A stretch of 14,133 bases of DNA from Chrysiogenales bacterium (GCA_004525465.1 SPCN01000030.1:1-14133); one strand, 5' to 3'; positions 5,554 to 14,098 are shown, counted from the first letter of the stretch. Notes: generated by a model not told the origin, from the letters alone. Translations and numbers: made by a program.

Positions 5554-6780
5554 TTACTCGTATCTGAGCGCTTCGATGGGGTCGAGGTTGGCCGCCTTCC
5601 AGGCCGGGTAGGTGCCGAAGCCGACGCCGACCACTACGCAGAGGACGATCCCGGTCAGCACCCAGTCGAGGGGCAGGGCCGGGGCGGCGTTCAGGAATTT
5701 GCCGGCCAGGTTGCCGGCGCCCAAGCCCAGGGCGATGCCGATGATGCCGCCGAACTGGCACAGGGTGACGGCCTCGATCAGGAACTGGAAGAGGATGTTG
5801 CGTTTTTTGGCCCCGATGGCCTTGCGGATGCCGATCTCGCGGGTGCGTTCGGTCACCGAAACCAGCATGATGTTCATGATGCCGACCCCGGCGGCCAGCA
5901 GGGCAATGAAAGCGATCACGATGGCGCCCAGGCGCACGTATTGGGTGATCTGGCCCACCTGGGAGATCAGCGATTCGTTGGAAAAGATGTCGAAATCGTT
6001 CTCCTCGCCCGGCGCCACCTTGCGAATGGTGCGCATGTAGCCGATGGCGGCGTCGATGGTGCTGTTATAGGTGACGGAGCTGTGGGCCATGATGGTGATG
6101 TTGAGGCTGCGGCTGGTCTTGCCGTACTTGGTCTGGAAGGTGGAGAGCGGCGTGGCCACGAAATTGTCCCGCGATTGACCGAACATCTGCCCTTGCTCGG
6201 CGAAAACGCCGATGACGGTCAGGCGCAGGCCGTCGACCTTGACCTCCTGCTCGAGCGGATCGACGTGCTTGAAGAGCTTTTTGGCCACATCGGTGCCCAG
6301 GACGCAGACACGCTTGTTGTGATCCATGTCATTCTGGTTGATGGCCCGGCCGCTGTCGATGGCCCAGTCATTGGTCACCATGGCCTCGGGAGTGCCGCCG
6401 ACCAGCTGGACGTTGGCGTTGGTCTCGTCCCAATTCGACTTGAAAAGCTTGCCGAACTGCCACTGTTCGGCGCCGACCAGTTTCGCTTCATCCAGCATCG
6501 CTCTCAGCCGGTAATAATCCTCGACATGGATGTTCTTGCGGTTGCGGATCTTGTCGCTCAAGCGGCCCTGCTGCATGGCCGGGAATTTCTGGATCTGGAA
6601 GGTGTTTTTGCCCAGTTGCGCCAACCCTTCGCTGATGGAGTTCTGCAGCATGGTGATCACGGTGCTGATGGAAATGATGGAAAAAATGCCGATGACGATG
6701 CCCAGCACCGTCAGCGAGGAGCGCAATTTGTTGCTGCGCAGCGAACCAAAGGCGACTTTCAGGACTTCCCAGAATTTCAT
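5554..6780 (-). CDS. MacB-like FtsX-family permease, second copy
   Basis: A 408-residue permease. The N-terminal helix follows SNKLRSSLTVLGIVIGI (about 17-45). Then come a MacB-type periplasmic core domain of about 230 residues and three C-terminal helices near 280-312, 335-360 and 378-398. The cytoplasmic loop REIGIRKAIGAKKR and the terminal DPIEALRYE are FtsX/MacB hallmarks, shared almost word for word with the upstream permease. No ATPase domain is fused, unlike classical MacB. The start ATG overlaps the upstream stop by one base (TAATG), with GAGGT eight bases before it. It probably pairs with the other permease as a heterodimer driven by the shared ATPase. Substrate unknown: family members export peptides, lipoproteins, siderophores or drugs. 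Confidence 0.85.
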   Translation of the reverse strand: MKFWEVLKVAFGSLRSNKLRSSLTVLGIVIGIFSIISISTVITMLQNSISEGLAQLGKNTFQIQKFPAMQQGRLSDKIRNRKNIHVEDYYRLRAMLDEAKLVGAEQWQFGKLFKSNWDETNANVQLVGGTPEAMVTNDWAIDSGRAINQNDMDHNKRVCVLGTDVAKKLFKHVDPLEQEVKVDGLRLTVIGVFAEQGQMFGQSRDNFVATPLSTFQTKYGKTSRSLNITIMAHSSVTYNSTIDAAIGYMRTIRKVAPGEENDFDIFSNESLISQVGQITQYVRLGAIVIAFIALLAAGVGIMNIMLVSVTERTREIGIRKAIGAKKRNILFQFLIEAVTLCQFGGIIGIALGLGAGNLAGKFLNAAPALPLDWVLTGIVLCVVVGVGFGTYPAWKAANLDPIEALRYE

Positions 6781-8012
6781 TATTCGTACCTCAGGGCTTC
6801 GACCGGGTCCATTTTTGCCGCGGTCCAGGCCGGGGCCAGGCCGGAGACGATGCCGGTCAGCAGCGAGATGGTTATGGCCAGGATCACCGTGTTCATCTGC
6901 ACGCTGGTGGGCAGGAACTTGTTGATGATCATGCTCAAGCCGATGGCCAGCAGCAGCCCGACCAGCCCGCCGATCAGGCAGATCACCGCGGCCTCGGTGA
7001 GAAACTGACCCATGATCGTCCGTTTTTTGGCGCCGATGGCCTTGCGGATGCCGATCTCGCGGGTGCGCTCCTTCACCGAGACGAACATGATGTTCATGAT
7101 GCCGATGGCGCCCACCAACAGGGAGAGCCCGGTGATGAACAGGCCGACCAGCTTGATCACGCCCACGACCTGGTTGTAGTTCTCGGTCAGTCCCTCCTGC
7201 TGGTTGATGGCGAAATCGTCCTTCTCGTCGTACATCAGGCCGCGCACGCGGCGCATCAATCCGAGCGCCTCTTCCTTGGTGGCGTTTATCATTTCCGTGC
7301 TGGGCGCCCGCACCACGATGGTCACCGTATCGCGGTTGCGCCGGAAGTACTTGAAAACCGTTCCGATGGGGATGTAGACCTGGTTGTCGGGGTTAAAGTT
7401 GCCCAGCAGGGTGCTGCCCTGCTTATCCAGCACGCCGATGACGCGGAAGGGAATGCCGTCGATCTTGACCGTTTTGGCCAGGGGATCCTGCTTTTCGAAC
7501 AAATGGGCGGCGACTTCGCTGCCCAGCACGGCCACGTTGCGGGCGCCGTTGCTCTCCACCGGGGAAAAAAAGCGGCCGCGCCCGAAATTGAAGTTGGTGG
7601 TGCGCACATACTCGTCGGTTGTTCCGGTCATCAGCGTGCCTTCAACGTAGTTGTCCCCGAAGAGTACCTTGTGCACGGTCAGGATGGTAGGCGCCACGGC
7701 CAGGGGCAGTTTTGCCAGTTTCTTGAAGCGCTCGAATTGGTCCATGGTCACGTTCTTGCGGTTGCGCATCAGGAAGAAGTCCTCGTTGCTGAACCAGGCG
7801 TACTTGTCGATGTGGAGATTGTCGGCGCCCAGCGAACTGATGCCTTCGACGAAGGCTTTGTCGATGCCGTTGATGGCCGTGGCCATCAGCGCCACCGAAC
7901 AGATGCCGATCACGATACCCAGCGTGGTCAGGATCGAGCGGGCTTTGTTGGCGCGAATGGCATTCAGAGCGATCAGCAGCCCCTCCTTCCATTCGAACAG
8001 GTGATGGCGCAC
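6780..8012 (-). CDS. MacB-like FtsX-family permease, first copy
   Basis: A 410-residue permease with the same plan as the gene that follows it: helix 1 near residues 27-48, a MacB-type periplasmic core to about 285, then three C-terminal helices. It has the loop REIGIRKAIGAKKR and ends DPVEALRYE. Outside these signatures the two permeases differ considerably, which suggests an old duplication and separate roles. The start is a GTG at 8012, two bases after the ATPase stop, with GGGGGA seven bases upstream; no in-frame ATG is close. The neighbouring ATPase and adaptor genes suggest a MacAB-like efflux complex spanning the envelope. An outer membrane TolC-like partner is not in the window. Confidence 0.85.
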   Translation of the reverse strand: MRHHLFEWKEGLLIALNAIRANKARSILTTLGIVIGICSVALMATAINGIDKAFVEGISSLGADNLHIDKYAWFSNEDFFLMRNRKNVTMDQFERFKKLAKLPLAVAPTILTVHKVLFGDNYVEGTLMTGTTDEYVRTTNFNFGRGRFFSPVESNGARNVAVLGSEVAAHLFEKQDPLAKTVKIDGIPFRVIGVLDKQGSTLLGNFNPDNQVYIPIGTVFKYFRRNRDTVTIVVRAPSTEMINATKEEALGLMRRVRGLMYDEKDDFAINQQEGLTENYNQVVGVIKLVGLFITGLSLLVGAIGIMNIMFVSVKERTREIGIRKAIGAKKRTIMGQFLTEAAVICLIGGLVGLLLAIGLSMIINKFLPTSVQMNTVILAITISLLTGIVSGLAPAWTAAKMDPVEALRYE

Positions 8013-8014
8013 GG

Positions 8015-8725
<711 letters not shown>

Positions 8726-8744
8726 GGTTTTATTGTCCGCGCTG

Positions 8745-10034
8745 TCAGTTCTTTTTCTTTTCGTTTTTCGCTTTCGGTTCGAGCCTGATCTTGGCCTTGT
8801 CCTGCAACTCGCTGGAAATGGCCCGGTAGGGACCGCTGACCACTTCATCGCCCTCCTTCAAACCGGAGATGACTTCGATGAATTCGTTGTCGCTGATGCC
8901 GATCTTCACCCCTTTCATGGCCACGGCATCCTTGTCCACCACAAAGACGACTTCTTCGGGCCTGGATTGCTTTTTCTTGCTGGTCTTGCCGACGACCAAT
9001 CCACCACCGGAGGCCTCCGGCTCCATCGCTTTGGCTTCCGCCTCGGAGCGGGCGGTCACGCACTGGATCGGGATCGTCAGCACGTTGTTCTTGGTCTCGA
9101 CCTCAATATCGGTGTTGCAGGACATGCCCGGCCGCACCTGGGCGTTGAAGTCGTTCAAGGTGATCTTGATGGCGAAATTGACCACTTCCTGTTGCGTGCC
9201 TGCCCCGGTCGTCTTGGCGGAGTTGGCGATCTGCGTGACCAGACCTTTGTAGGTGATGTTCTTGAAGGCGTCCAGTTCGACCTTGGCCGTGTCGCCGATC
9301 GATATCAGCACGACGTCGTTTTCGTCCACGTCGACGATGGCCTCCATTTTGCTCAGGTCAGCCACGGTCATCAGGTCGGTGCCCTGGCTGAAGCCGCTGC
9401 CCAGAACGCGTTCACCCAACTCGACATTGAGCTTGCTGACCGTGCCGTCCATCGGCGCGTACATGGCGGTCTTGTTCAGGCTTTCGTTGGATTCTTTCAG
9501 GGTCGCTTGCGCCTGCTGGACAAAGGCTTTTTGGGCTTCCAGCTGGGCGAGGCTGGAGGCCAGGTCCGATTGTACCCGATCCAGCTCCTGCTTGTTGGAA
9601 ACGCCTTCGCGGTAGAGCTGCTCGGTGCGCTTGAAGTTGCTCTCGATGTAATCCTTCTCGATTTTTCTCATGCCCAGGGTGGCCTGCGCCGATTCCAGGT
9701 TGGCCTTGGCCCGGTCGCGCTGGGCGATATAGGAGTCGGGCTTGATGCGGATCAAAAGCTGGTTTTTCTTAACCCGGTCACCTTCCTTGACCGGCAGTTC
9801 GACGATCTCGCCCGTCACTTCCGGGGTGATAACCACCTGGTAGGCGGGGTTGATGATGCCGGTCGCCGACACGAGTTGGGTGATGTCGCGGCGGGCGGCC
9901 TTCTCGGTCTGCACCGTGATGCCGGGGATTTTTTTGCCGCAGAAAGCGACCCTGAATATGATCAATATAAAGATGCTTCCGACCACGATCCAGATGATTT
10001 TTTTGCGTGATTTTACTTTTTTTCCGTTGGCCAT
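8745..10034 (-). CDS. MacA-like periplasmic adaptor (membrane fusion protein)
   Basis: A 429-residue adaptor, first gene of the exporter operon. A cytoplasmic basic tail and one membrane anchor (about 12-30) precede a biotinyl-lipoyl half (about 45-100, with ITPEVTGEIVELPVKEGDRV). A long coiled-coil hairpin (about 102-190) is followed by the second lipoyl half (YAPMDGTVSKLNVELGERV, 192-210), a beta-barrel with RPGMSC (301-306) and a membrane-proximal domain. An insertion of about 30 residues, rich in Glu, Ala, Gly and Lys (329-360), splits the last domain. The lysine-rich C-terminus is also unusual. Adaptors of this type link an inner membrane ABC transporter to a TolC-like channel. AAGGAG precedes the ATG. 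The start is well supported. Confidence 0.88.
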   Translation of the reverse strand: MANGKKVKSRKKIIWIVVGSIFILIIFRVAFCGKKIPGITVQTEKAARRDITQLVSATGIINPAYQVVITPEVTGEIVELPVKEGDRVKKNQLLIRIKPDSYIAQRDRAKANLESAQATLGMRKIEKDYIESNFKRTEQLYREGVSNKQELDRVQSDLASSLAQLEAQKAFVQQAQATLKESNESLNKTAMYAPMDGTVSKLNVELGERVLGSGFSQGTDLMTVADLSKMEAIVDVDENDVVLISIGDTAKVELDAFKNITYKGLVTQIANSAKTTGAGTQQEVVNFAIKITLNDFNAQVRPGMSCNTDIEVETKNNVLTIPIQCVTARSEAEAKAMEPEASGGGLVVGKTSKKKQSRPEEVVFVVDKDAVAMKGVKIGISDNEFIEVISGLKEGDEVVSGPYRAISSELQDKAKIRLEPKAKNEKKKN

Positions 10035-10091
10035 GTGCCTTTTCTCCTTACTTGTTGTGGTTGGTCGCCCGCTTTATGCGGTGGGTTGACC

Positions 10092-10117
10092 GAAAAACGT
10101 TTCCATTTCCGTTTTTC
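10092..10117. promoter_or_regulatory. Inverted repeat, candidate operator near the exporter promoter
   Basis: GAAAAACG (10092-10099) and CGTTTTTC (10110-10117) form perfect 8-base arms around a 10-base spacer. The repeat lies just downstream of a possible minus-strand -10 box TATAAG (10127-10132), so a bound protein, or the hairpin in the transcript, could affect expression of the exporter operon. Confidence 0.4.
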
Positions 10118-10126
10118 CCACATTCC

Positions 10127-10156
10127 CTTATACGAAGCGAGCCCGGCTTTGGTTCA
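10127..10156 (-). promoter_or_regulatory. Weak candidate promoter of the MacAB-like operon
   Basis: On the minus strand: TGAACC (10151-10156), 18-base spacer, TATAAG (10127-10132). The -35 box matches consensus at only three of six positions, so an activator may be needed, or the true promoter may lie elsewhere. Transcription would begin near 10120, giving a leader of about 85 bases. Confidence 0.35.
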
Positions 10157-10179
10157 TGAAATAAAGCAGGCTGCCGGGC
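10141..10179. repeat. GCCCGGC/GCCGGGC inverted repeat in the divergent intergenic region
   Basis: Perfect 7-base arms (10141-10147 and 10173-10179) enclose 25 bases that include the weak -35 box of the exporter operon. CTTT and AAAG inside the arms can extend the stem past a bulge. It could be a hairpin, an operator or chance in a G+C-rich stretch. Confidence 0.35.
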
Positions 10180-10247
10180 CAAGCGCCGGACCAGGTGAGC
10201 GAATGACTGCCGGGGTCTCGACTTTTTGTCATGAGATTTACAAGGAT

Positions 10248-10276
10248 TTGTAAAAAAAAAGCAATGCGTTTATAAT
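10248..10276 (+). promoter_or_regulatory. Predicted sigma-70 promoter of the PEGA/LamG-like gene
   Basis: TTGTAA (10248-10253), 17-base spacer containing an A-run, and a perfect TATAAT (10271-10276). AAGGAG at 10302-10307 precedes the ATG at 10316 by eight bases. The same two boxes occur upstream of the KamA-family gene. Confidence 0.75.
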
Positions 10277-10315
10277 TTTAGCCTTGAAAACATTGTTTGA
10301 TAAGGAGTCGTGAAA

Positions 10316-11629
10316 ATGAAAAAAACGCAAGTAAAAACCATCGCCTGGATCGTGCTGCTGACTTTTGCAGCCATGCTGCAGGTCTCGCAGGCGCCGCTCC
10401 GGGCCGCCGCAACCGGCCCGACCGTAGCCAAGGCCGAAGAAAGCAGTTTTATCGAACAGGAACAGGAGGCACCGCTCAAAGTAGCCAAGAAAAAGTTCCC
10501 CTGGCTGATCGTACTGGGGGCCGCCGTGGTGGCCGCGGCCGTCATCTATTTCGTCGTGCTCAACAAAAAGTACACCTTGACGGTCAGCCTGGGTGAAGGG
10601 ATCAGCGGGACCCCTGCCGCCGGCAGCGCCCAATACAAGAAAAACAAGACCGTCAGCTATAACTTTTCATTGCAAAGCGGCTACCAGGACCTGATCGTCA
10701 CCCTGGACGGCGCCCCGGTGGCCGCCAGCGGTTCCTTGAAAATGGACAAGGACCATGCCCTAGCGGCCGTTTCGACCAAGGTTGCGGTGGTGGCGGTGAA
10801 TTCAACGCCGGCCGGCGCCAAGATCTATGACAACGGCGTTGACAGCGGCCAGGTGACCAACCATGTCTTCACCTACAACGCTCCCGGCACTCATAAGTAC
10901 ATCATCCGCCAGTGCGGTTACCAGGATTTTGAACAGCAGGAAAGCGCCGAAATGGGTATGTTAAAAACGGTGAGCGCCGCCCTGGTGCCGGGCATTTACG
11001 AATCGTTCTCGGTCCCGGCCGCCTCCTGCTGGCAGCCCTACGCCGCCTCCGAATGGACCGTCAGCGGCGGAGCCTACCGCTTTGTTTCAGCCGTCGATCA
11101 GTTCAATTACAGCCTGTACAAGTCCGCGTTCAACCAAAGCAATTTGAGCGCCGAAGTAAAAATGAAGCGGGTGATCGGAAATCCCCAAGATGACGATGCC
11201 GTGGTGCTGATCGAAAGAATGGAAGGCAGCAAGGCTTTCGGTTACTGGTTCAGTTATCAGGCCAACGGCAGTGACTTCTGGATCGTCCGTTTTGATGGTT
11301 GGGATATGTATAAAGGCAATGGAAAATTCAAGGTCCTGGGCAATGGCAAGCCGACCACGCTCGCACCCGGCTTGAACCAGTGGAACATGATTAAGATCGT
11401 GCGTGCTGGAAGCAATTACGCCTTTTATATCAATAAAACCCTGGTTAAAACCGTCGCGGACAGCACATACAATCCTCACTACCTGGCTCTGGGAGTCATG
11501 CTGGGTCGCACTAGTACCCAAATGCAATACGATTATGTCAAGTTGGATTTCACCGGCACTGCCCATCCGACGGCCGCCGCACCCGCCACTGAACCGGCGA
11601 TCGTTAAAAGCTGGCCCGAACTAAATTAA
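10316..11629 (+). CDS. Membrane-anchored protein with PEGA-like and LamG-like domains, function unknown
   Basis: A 437-residue envelope protein. A signal-like segment (residues 8-30) is followed by a short Glu-rich linker and a clear membrane helix (61-82) after KKK. Next come a repeat-type beta domain beginning YTLTVSLGEGISGTPAAG (86-103, ending near 152) and a PEGA-like domain with NSTPAGAKIYDNG (162-174) and the GYQDF turn. A C-terminal region (about 228-412), with SEWTVSGGAYRF, YWFSYQANG and QYDYVKLDF, resembles LamG or DUF1080 jelly-roll folds that bind carbohydrate. The tail is rich in Pro and Ala. Position and hydrophobic segments suggest exposure outside the inner membrane. ATG 10316 was chosen over GTG 10310 from the spacing to AAGGAG. 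Divergent from the exporter operon, so a functional link is possible but unproven. Confidence 0.7.
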   Translation: MKKTQVKTIAWIVLLTFAAMLQVSQAPLRAAATGPTVAKAEESSFIEQEQEAPLKVAKKKFPWLIVLGAAVVAAAVIYFVVLNKKYTLTVSLGEGISGTPAAGSAQYKKNKTVSYNFSLQSGYQDLIVTLDGAPVAASGSLKMDKDHALAAVSTKVAVVAVNSTPAGAKIYDNGVDSGQVTNHVFTYNAPGTHKYIIRQCGYQDFEQQESAEMGMLKTVSAALVPGIYESFSVPAASCWQPYAASEWTVSGGAYRFVSAVDQFNYSLYKSAFNQSNLSAEVKMKRVIGNPQDDDAVVLIERMEGSKAFGYWFSYQANGSDFWIVRFDGWDMYKGNGKFKVLGNGKPTTLAPGLNQWNMIKIVRAGSNYAFYINKTLVKTVADSTYNPHYLALGVMLGRTSTQMQYDYVKLDFTGTAHPTAAAPATEPAIVKSWPELN

Positions 11630-11659
11630 AGCCGATAACGGGATCAGCCCGCCGGAAAG

Positions 11660-11686
11660 GCATTGCCTGCGTCAAGGCAGTGATGC
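11660..11686. other. Stem-loop between converging genes
   Basis: TGCCT and AGGCA pair around a short loop, and outer GCAT and ATGC pair past a three-base bulge. No T-run follows on either strand. It is the only structure in the 60-base gap between two convergent stop codons and might terminate or stabilise one transcript. Confidence 0.25.
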
Positions 11687-11689
11687 GCT

Positions 11690-12130
11690 CTATTCGTCCT
11701 GGGGCCGGGATGATGCTTTTTTCACATAGCGTGTGAAGAACAGGTCGGCGGCGAAGCCATAGAGCAGAAACAGCAGCAGTACCGCCGCCAGCGTGAGCGC
11801 GGAATGCCAATGCCAGACACCGGGCTTTCCCTTAAGGATCAGCCAGGCAATGCTGGCGGCAAACGGCAGCAATCCCAGGGTCAGGCGCCTGCTGACCGGG
11901 CGTTGCGGCAGACGCTTGTGCAGCCAGGGCAGGGGTAAGGCAAAAAGCGCCCCGGCGATCATGCCCGCGATGAGCGGTTCCAGAGCACCGCGCAGCGTGA
12001 GTGCTGCCGTGGGGATGGCCAAGGCCCAGGCCAACAAGGCGGTGATGAGACGTCCGCTCAGGCCGAGAATGAGCAGTCCGGCGGCGGCGCCGATCCACAA
12101 GGCGTTGGCCATGGGTGCGTGATCTTTCAT
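11690..12130 (-). CDS. Small polytopic membrane protein, unknown function
   Basis: A 146-residue, strongly hydrophobic protein with four or five predicted membrane helices. They fall at about 8-25, 28-45, 48-68, 83-98 and 108-132; the last runs into a polar, basic tail KKASSRPQDE. A short basic loop, HKRLPQRPVSRR (about 71-82), sits in the middle and probably faces the cytoplasm. No family was recognised and no catalytic motif stands out. The start at 12130 is firm: AAAGGAGGGG lies just upstream, and the longer frame to 12184 runs through the promoter. It has its own promoter 112 bases after the KamA-family stop, so it may be read both alone and by read-through. Confidence 0.7.
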   Translation of the reverse strand: MKDHAPMANALWIGAAAGLLILGLSGRLITALLAWALAIPTAALTLRGALEPLIAGMIAGALFALPLPWLHKRLPQRPVSRRLTLGLLPFAASIAWLILKGKPGVWHWHSALTLAAVLLLFLLYGFAADLFFTRYVKKASSRPQDE

Positions 12131-12155
12131 ATTCCCCTCCTTTTGCTCATGATGA

Positions 12156-12184
12156 ATTTTAAGGAATGCCGATTGAAATTGCAA
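12156..12184 (-). promoter_or_regulatory. Predicted sigma-70 promoter of the small membrane protein gene
   Basis: On the minus strand: TTGCAA (12179-12184), 17-base spacer, TAAAAT (12156-12161). Transcription would start near 12149, about 19 bases before the start codon. Confidence 0.6.
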
Positions 12185-12241
12185 TCCGAGGATTTTTATC
12201 AGTGGTTCAATTGATGGAAAACTATTTGCATTGGCCGTTGC

Positions 12242-13867
12242 TTATGATTTGAAATATTTTGATTTACTAAATTCCTTTTCCAATTCTGCAAATATGTCCA
12301 CCGGGTTGGTCAGGGGCATATCATTTTTCATTAATTCATATTCCAACCGTTCGGATTTTTTAATTGTTTCGATATTGGGCAATTTCGTTCTGTTGGTCGT
12401 TTCAATATGGTTTCCTTCATCGTCGACGATAATGACCTTGGGCAGGAATGCCCCTTTTCTGCCGATGAAGGCAGCCATGATTTCTACCGCATCCTCAAAT
12501 TCCTGGTAGGAAGCCCGGCCCAGCGCTTCGTAGCGGACCAATTCCTTGCCGTCCCATGTGGATACAGTGGCGTAGCTTTCAGAAATTTTGGAATCTATAT
12601 TGTTTTCAATATTCAGGGTGTCGTGCCCGGTGGGCATCAATAGTATTTTGCCGCCGCCTCCTTCCACGTTGGCGGCATATTTTGGTATGGATACTCCGGA
12701 AAGCCAGCCCTGCAAATGCTTTATGTAAATTTTCCCGATCTGGATCGGGGTGATGAAATGGACAATGCCTTTTTCCTTGTGGCATTGCAGCAGGTAATAG
12801 GGGTGCACGCCGATCCAGAACATCCTCCTGAATGTTTCCGCGAGTGTTTTATAATAATCATTGACATGATTCAACAATACGGTCTGATTGCGGATGGTGA
12901 ACCCGTGGTCACAGATCTTTTTCACGGCCCTGGCCAGGTCTGCGGTAATTTCATGGTAATGGTTGATGTGGGTCATGAAATAGACGTACTTGTCCGTGCC
13001 CTGGGCATGCTTGTTTGCAGAAATCCTGATCAGGTCCAGCAATTCATCGGTTATGGCCATGGGCAGAACCACGGGCACCCTGGTGGCGATGCGTATGGCG
13101 CGCAGATGGGGTATGCGGCTCAGTTCCTCCAATACGTAGCGCAGGCGGTTCCTGCTTATCCTGAGCGCGTCGCCGCCGGTAACCAGGACTTCATTGATGT
13201 TTTTGTTGTAGCCGATGTAAAACAATCCCTTGTTGATTTCCCTGAGATTGACATCGATGGTGCCGTCTAATGATTTTGCCCTTTGGCAGTGAACGCAATA
13301 AGATGCGCAGCTCGTGTTTTCGGCCACAAAAAGGGCGACGCGGTTCGGATAACGCTGGTAGGCCGCGCCATAACTCCGGGAATCTTCGCTCATCGCGCCT
13401 TCGGCGCCCGTATCCGGAAACAGCAGATTCGCCGGCGTGGGCACGCTTTGCCAAAAAATAGGATCAAGCCGTTTTCTGGATTTTTCGTATGGCAGCATGA
13501 CCGGGTGAAACGGATCGGCCTGCATCAGAGTGGCATAATAAGGGGTGATGCGCATCGGTTCTTTGCCCTGGCTCTTCAAGGTGCTGACAGTTCTTTCTAT
13601 CTCGCTTTCCTGGAATGGGTTCAGCTTGATAACCTTTTTGAGCTGGGCCACGGTGCGTATGGAATTTTTCAATTGCCACTGCGCGTCCTGCCATTGTTCC
13701 TCCGTGACATCTTTCCACAATTCGATGGTGTTGAACTTGCGCGGTTCAAAGAATACTTCATTTATCATCTTTTTGCTTTTGAGCAATATATGGTCGTGAT
13801 CTTTCCCAAAAATCCGTAAAAGACAATACTTGATAGTATTCAGAATTTTTTTCTTCAGTTCGATCAT
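12242..13867 (-). CDS. KamA-family radical SAM aminomutase, substrate uncertain
   Basis: A 541-residue radical SAM, PLP-dependent aminomutase relative. The cluster motif CxxxCxxC is at C187, C191 and C194. GGDAL (231-235) contacts SAM, TRVPVVLP is at 262-269, and THINHYHEIT plus NQTVLLNHVND are core family segments. GGGGK (403-407) carries the PLP lysine K407. In lysine 2,3-aminomutase two aspartates hold the lysine side-chain amine; the matching positions here read H363 (in LLQCHKEKG) and N400 (in AANVEGGGGK). Lysine is therefore unlikely to be the substrate; a glutamate 2,3-aminomutase-like or other amino-acid role fits better. The protein is over 100 residues longer than clostridial lysine aminomutase, with extensions at both ends. 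G+C is visibly lower than in neighbouring genes, hinting at transfer. The start has a weak ribosome binding site. Confidence 0.8.
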   Translation of the reverse strand: MIELKKKILNTIKYCLLRIFGKDHDHILLKSKKMINEVFFEPRKFNTIELWKDVTEEQWQDAQWQLKNSIRTVAQLKKVIKLNPFQESEIERTVSTLKSQGKEPMRITPYYATLMQADPFHPVMLPYEKSRKRLDPIFWQSVPTPANLLFPDTGAEGAMSEDSRSYGAAYQRYPNRVALFVAENTSCASYCVHCQRAKSLDGTIDVNLREINKGLFYIGYNKNINEVLVTGGDALRISRNRLRYVLEELSRIPHLRAIRIATRVPVVLPMAITDELLDLIRISANKHAQGTDKYVYFMTHINHYHEITADLARAVKKICDHGFTIRNQTVLLNHVNDYYKTLAETFRRMFWIGVHPYYLLQCHKEKGIVHFITPIQIGKIYIKHLQGWLSGVSIPKYAANVEGGGGKILLMPTGHDTLNIENNIDSKISESYATVSTWDGKELVRYEALGRASYQEFEDAVEIMAAFIGRKGAFLPKVIIVDDEGNHIETTNRTKLPNIETIKKSERLEYELMKNDMPLTNPVDIFAELEKEFSKSKYFKS

Positions 13868-13879
13868 TTGTTTTTTTTT

Positions 13880-13907
13880 AATCTTCCGGCTGCTTGACCG
13901 GGAGATT
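13880..13907 (-). promoter_or_regulatory. Leader hairpin of the KamA-family gene
   Basis: In the minus-strand leader, AATCT pairs with AGATT and CCGG with CCGG across one mismatch, around an 8-base loop. The 3' arm contains the only ribosome-binding-like word, GGAAG, 15 bases before the ATG and followed by a run of nine A. The hairpin could mask that word or position an A-rich standby site. Confidence 0.4.
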
Positions 13908-13922
13908 TTTTTCCTGAATAAA

Positions 13923-13951
13923 ATTATAAAGGATGGCGAATAAAATTACAA
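13923..13951 (-). promoter_or_regulatory. Predicted sigma-70 promoter of the KamA-family gene
   Basis: On the minus strand: TTGTAA (13946-13951), 17-base spacer, perfect TATAAT (13923-13928). Transcription would start near 13916, leaving a leader of about 49 bases that holds the hairpin at 13880-13907. Confidence 0.75.
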
Positions 13952-14098
13952 TAGTAAATTATGCAAACCCGAAAACAACAGCGGCCGGCGGACCCGGGTC
14001 TTTCATCGCCGCCCATAATCTGCTAAAATCAGCATTAGGCCGGGCCTTTGACCACAGGGCCTGAGACCGGATGTTTCAAAAGTTCGAGGTGAACGAAA

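Noticed and set aside
5470..7008. 512-codon plus-strand open frame across the two-permease region
   Set aside because: It is antisense to two clear FtsX-type permeases with intact motifs; its translation is Asp/Gly/His-rich, as expected of the complement of G+C-rich coding DNA.
13880..13912. Plus-strand hairpin followed by T-run, like an intrinsic terminator
   Set aside because: No plus-strand gene ends nearby; the only overlapping gene is the minus-strand KamA homologue, for which this is the leader. Kept as a leader hairpin instead.
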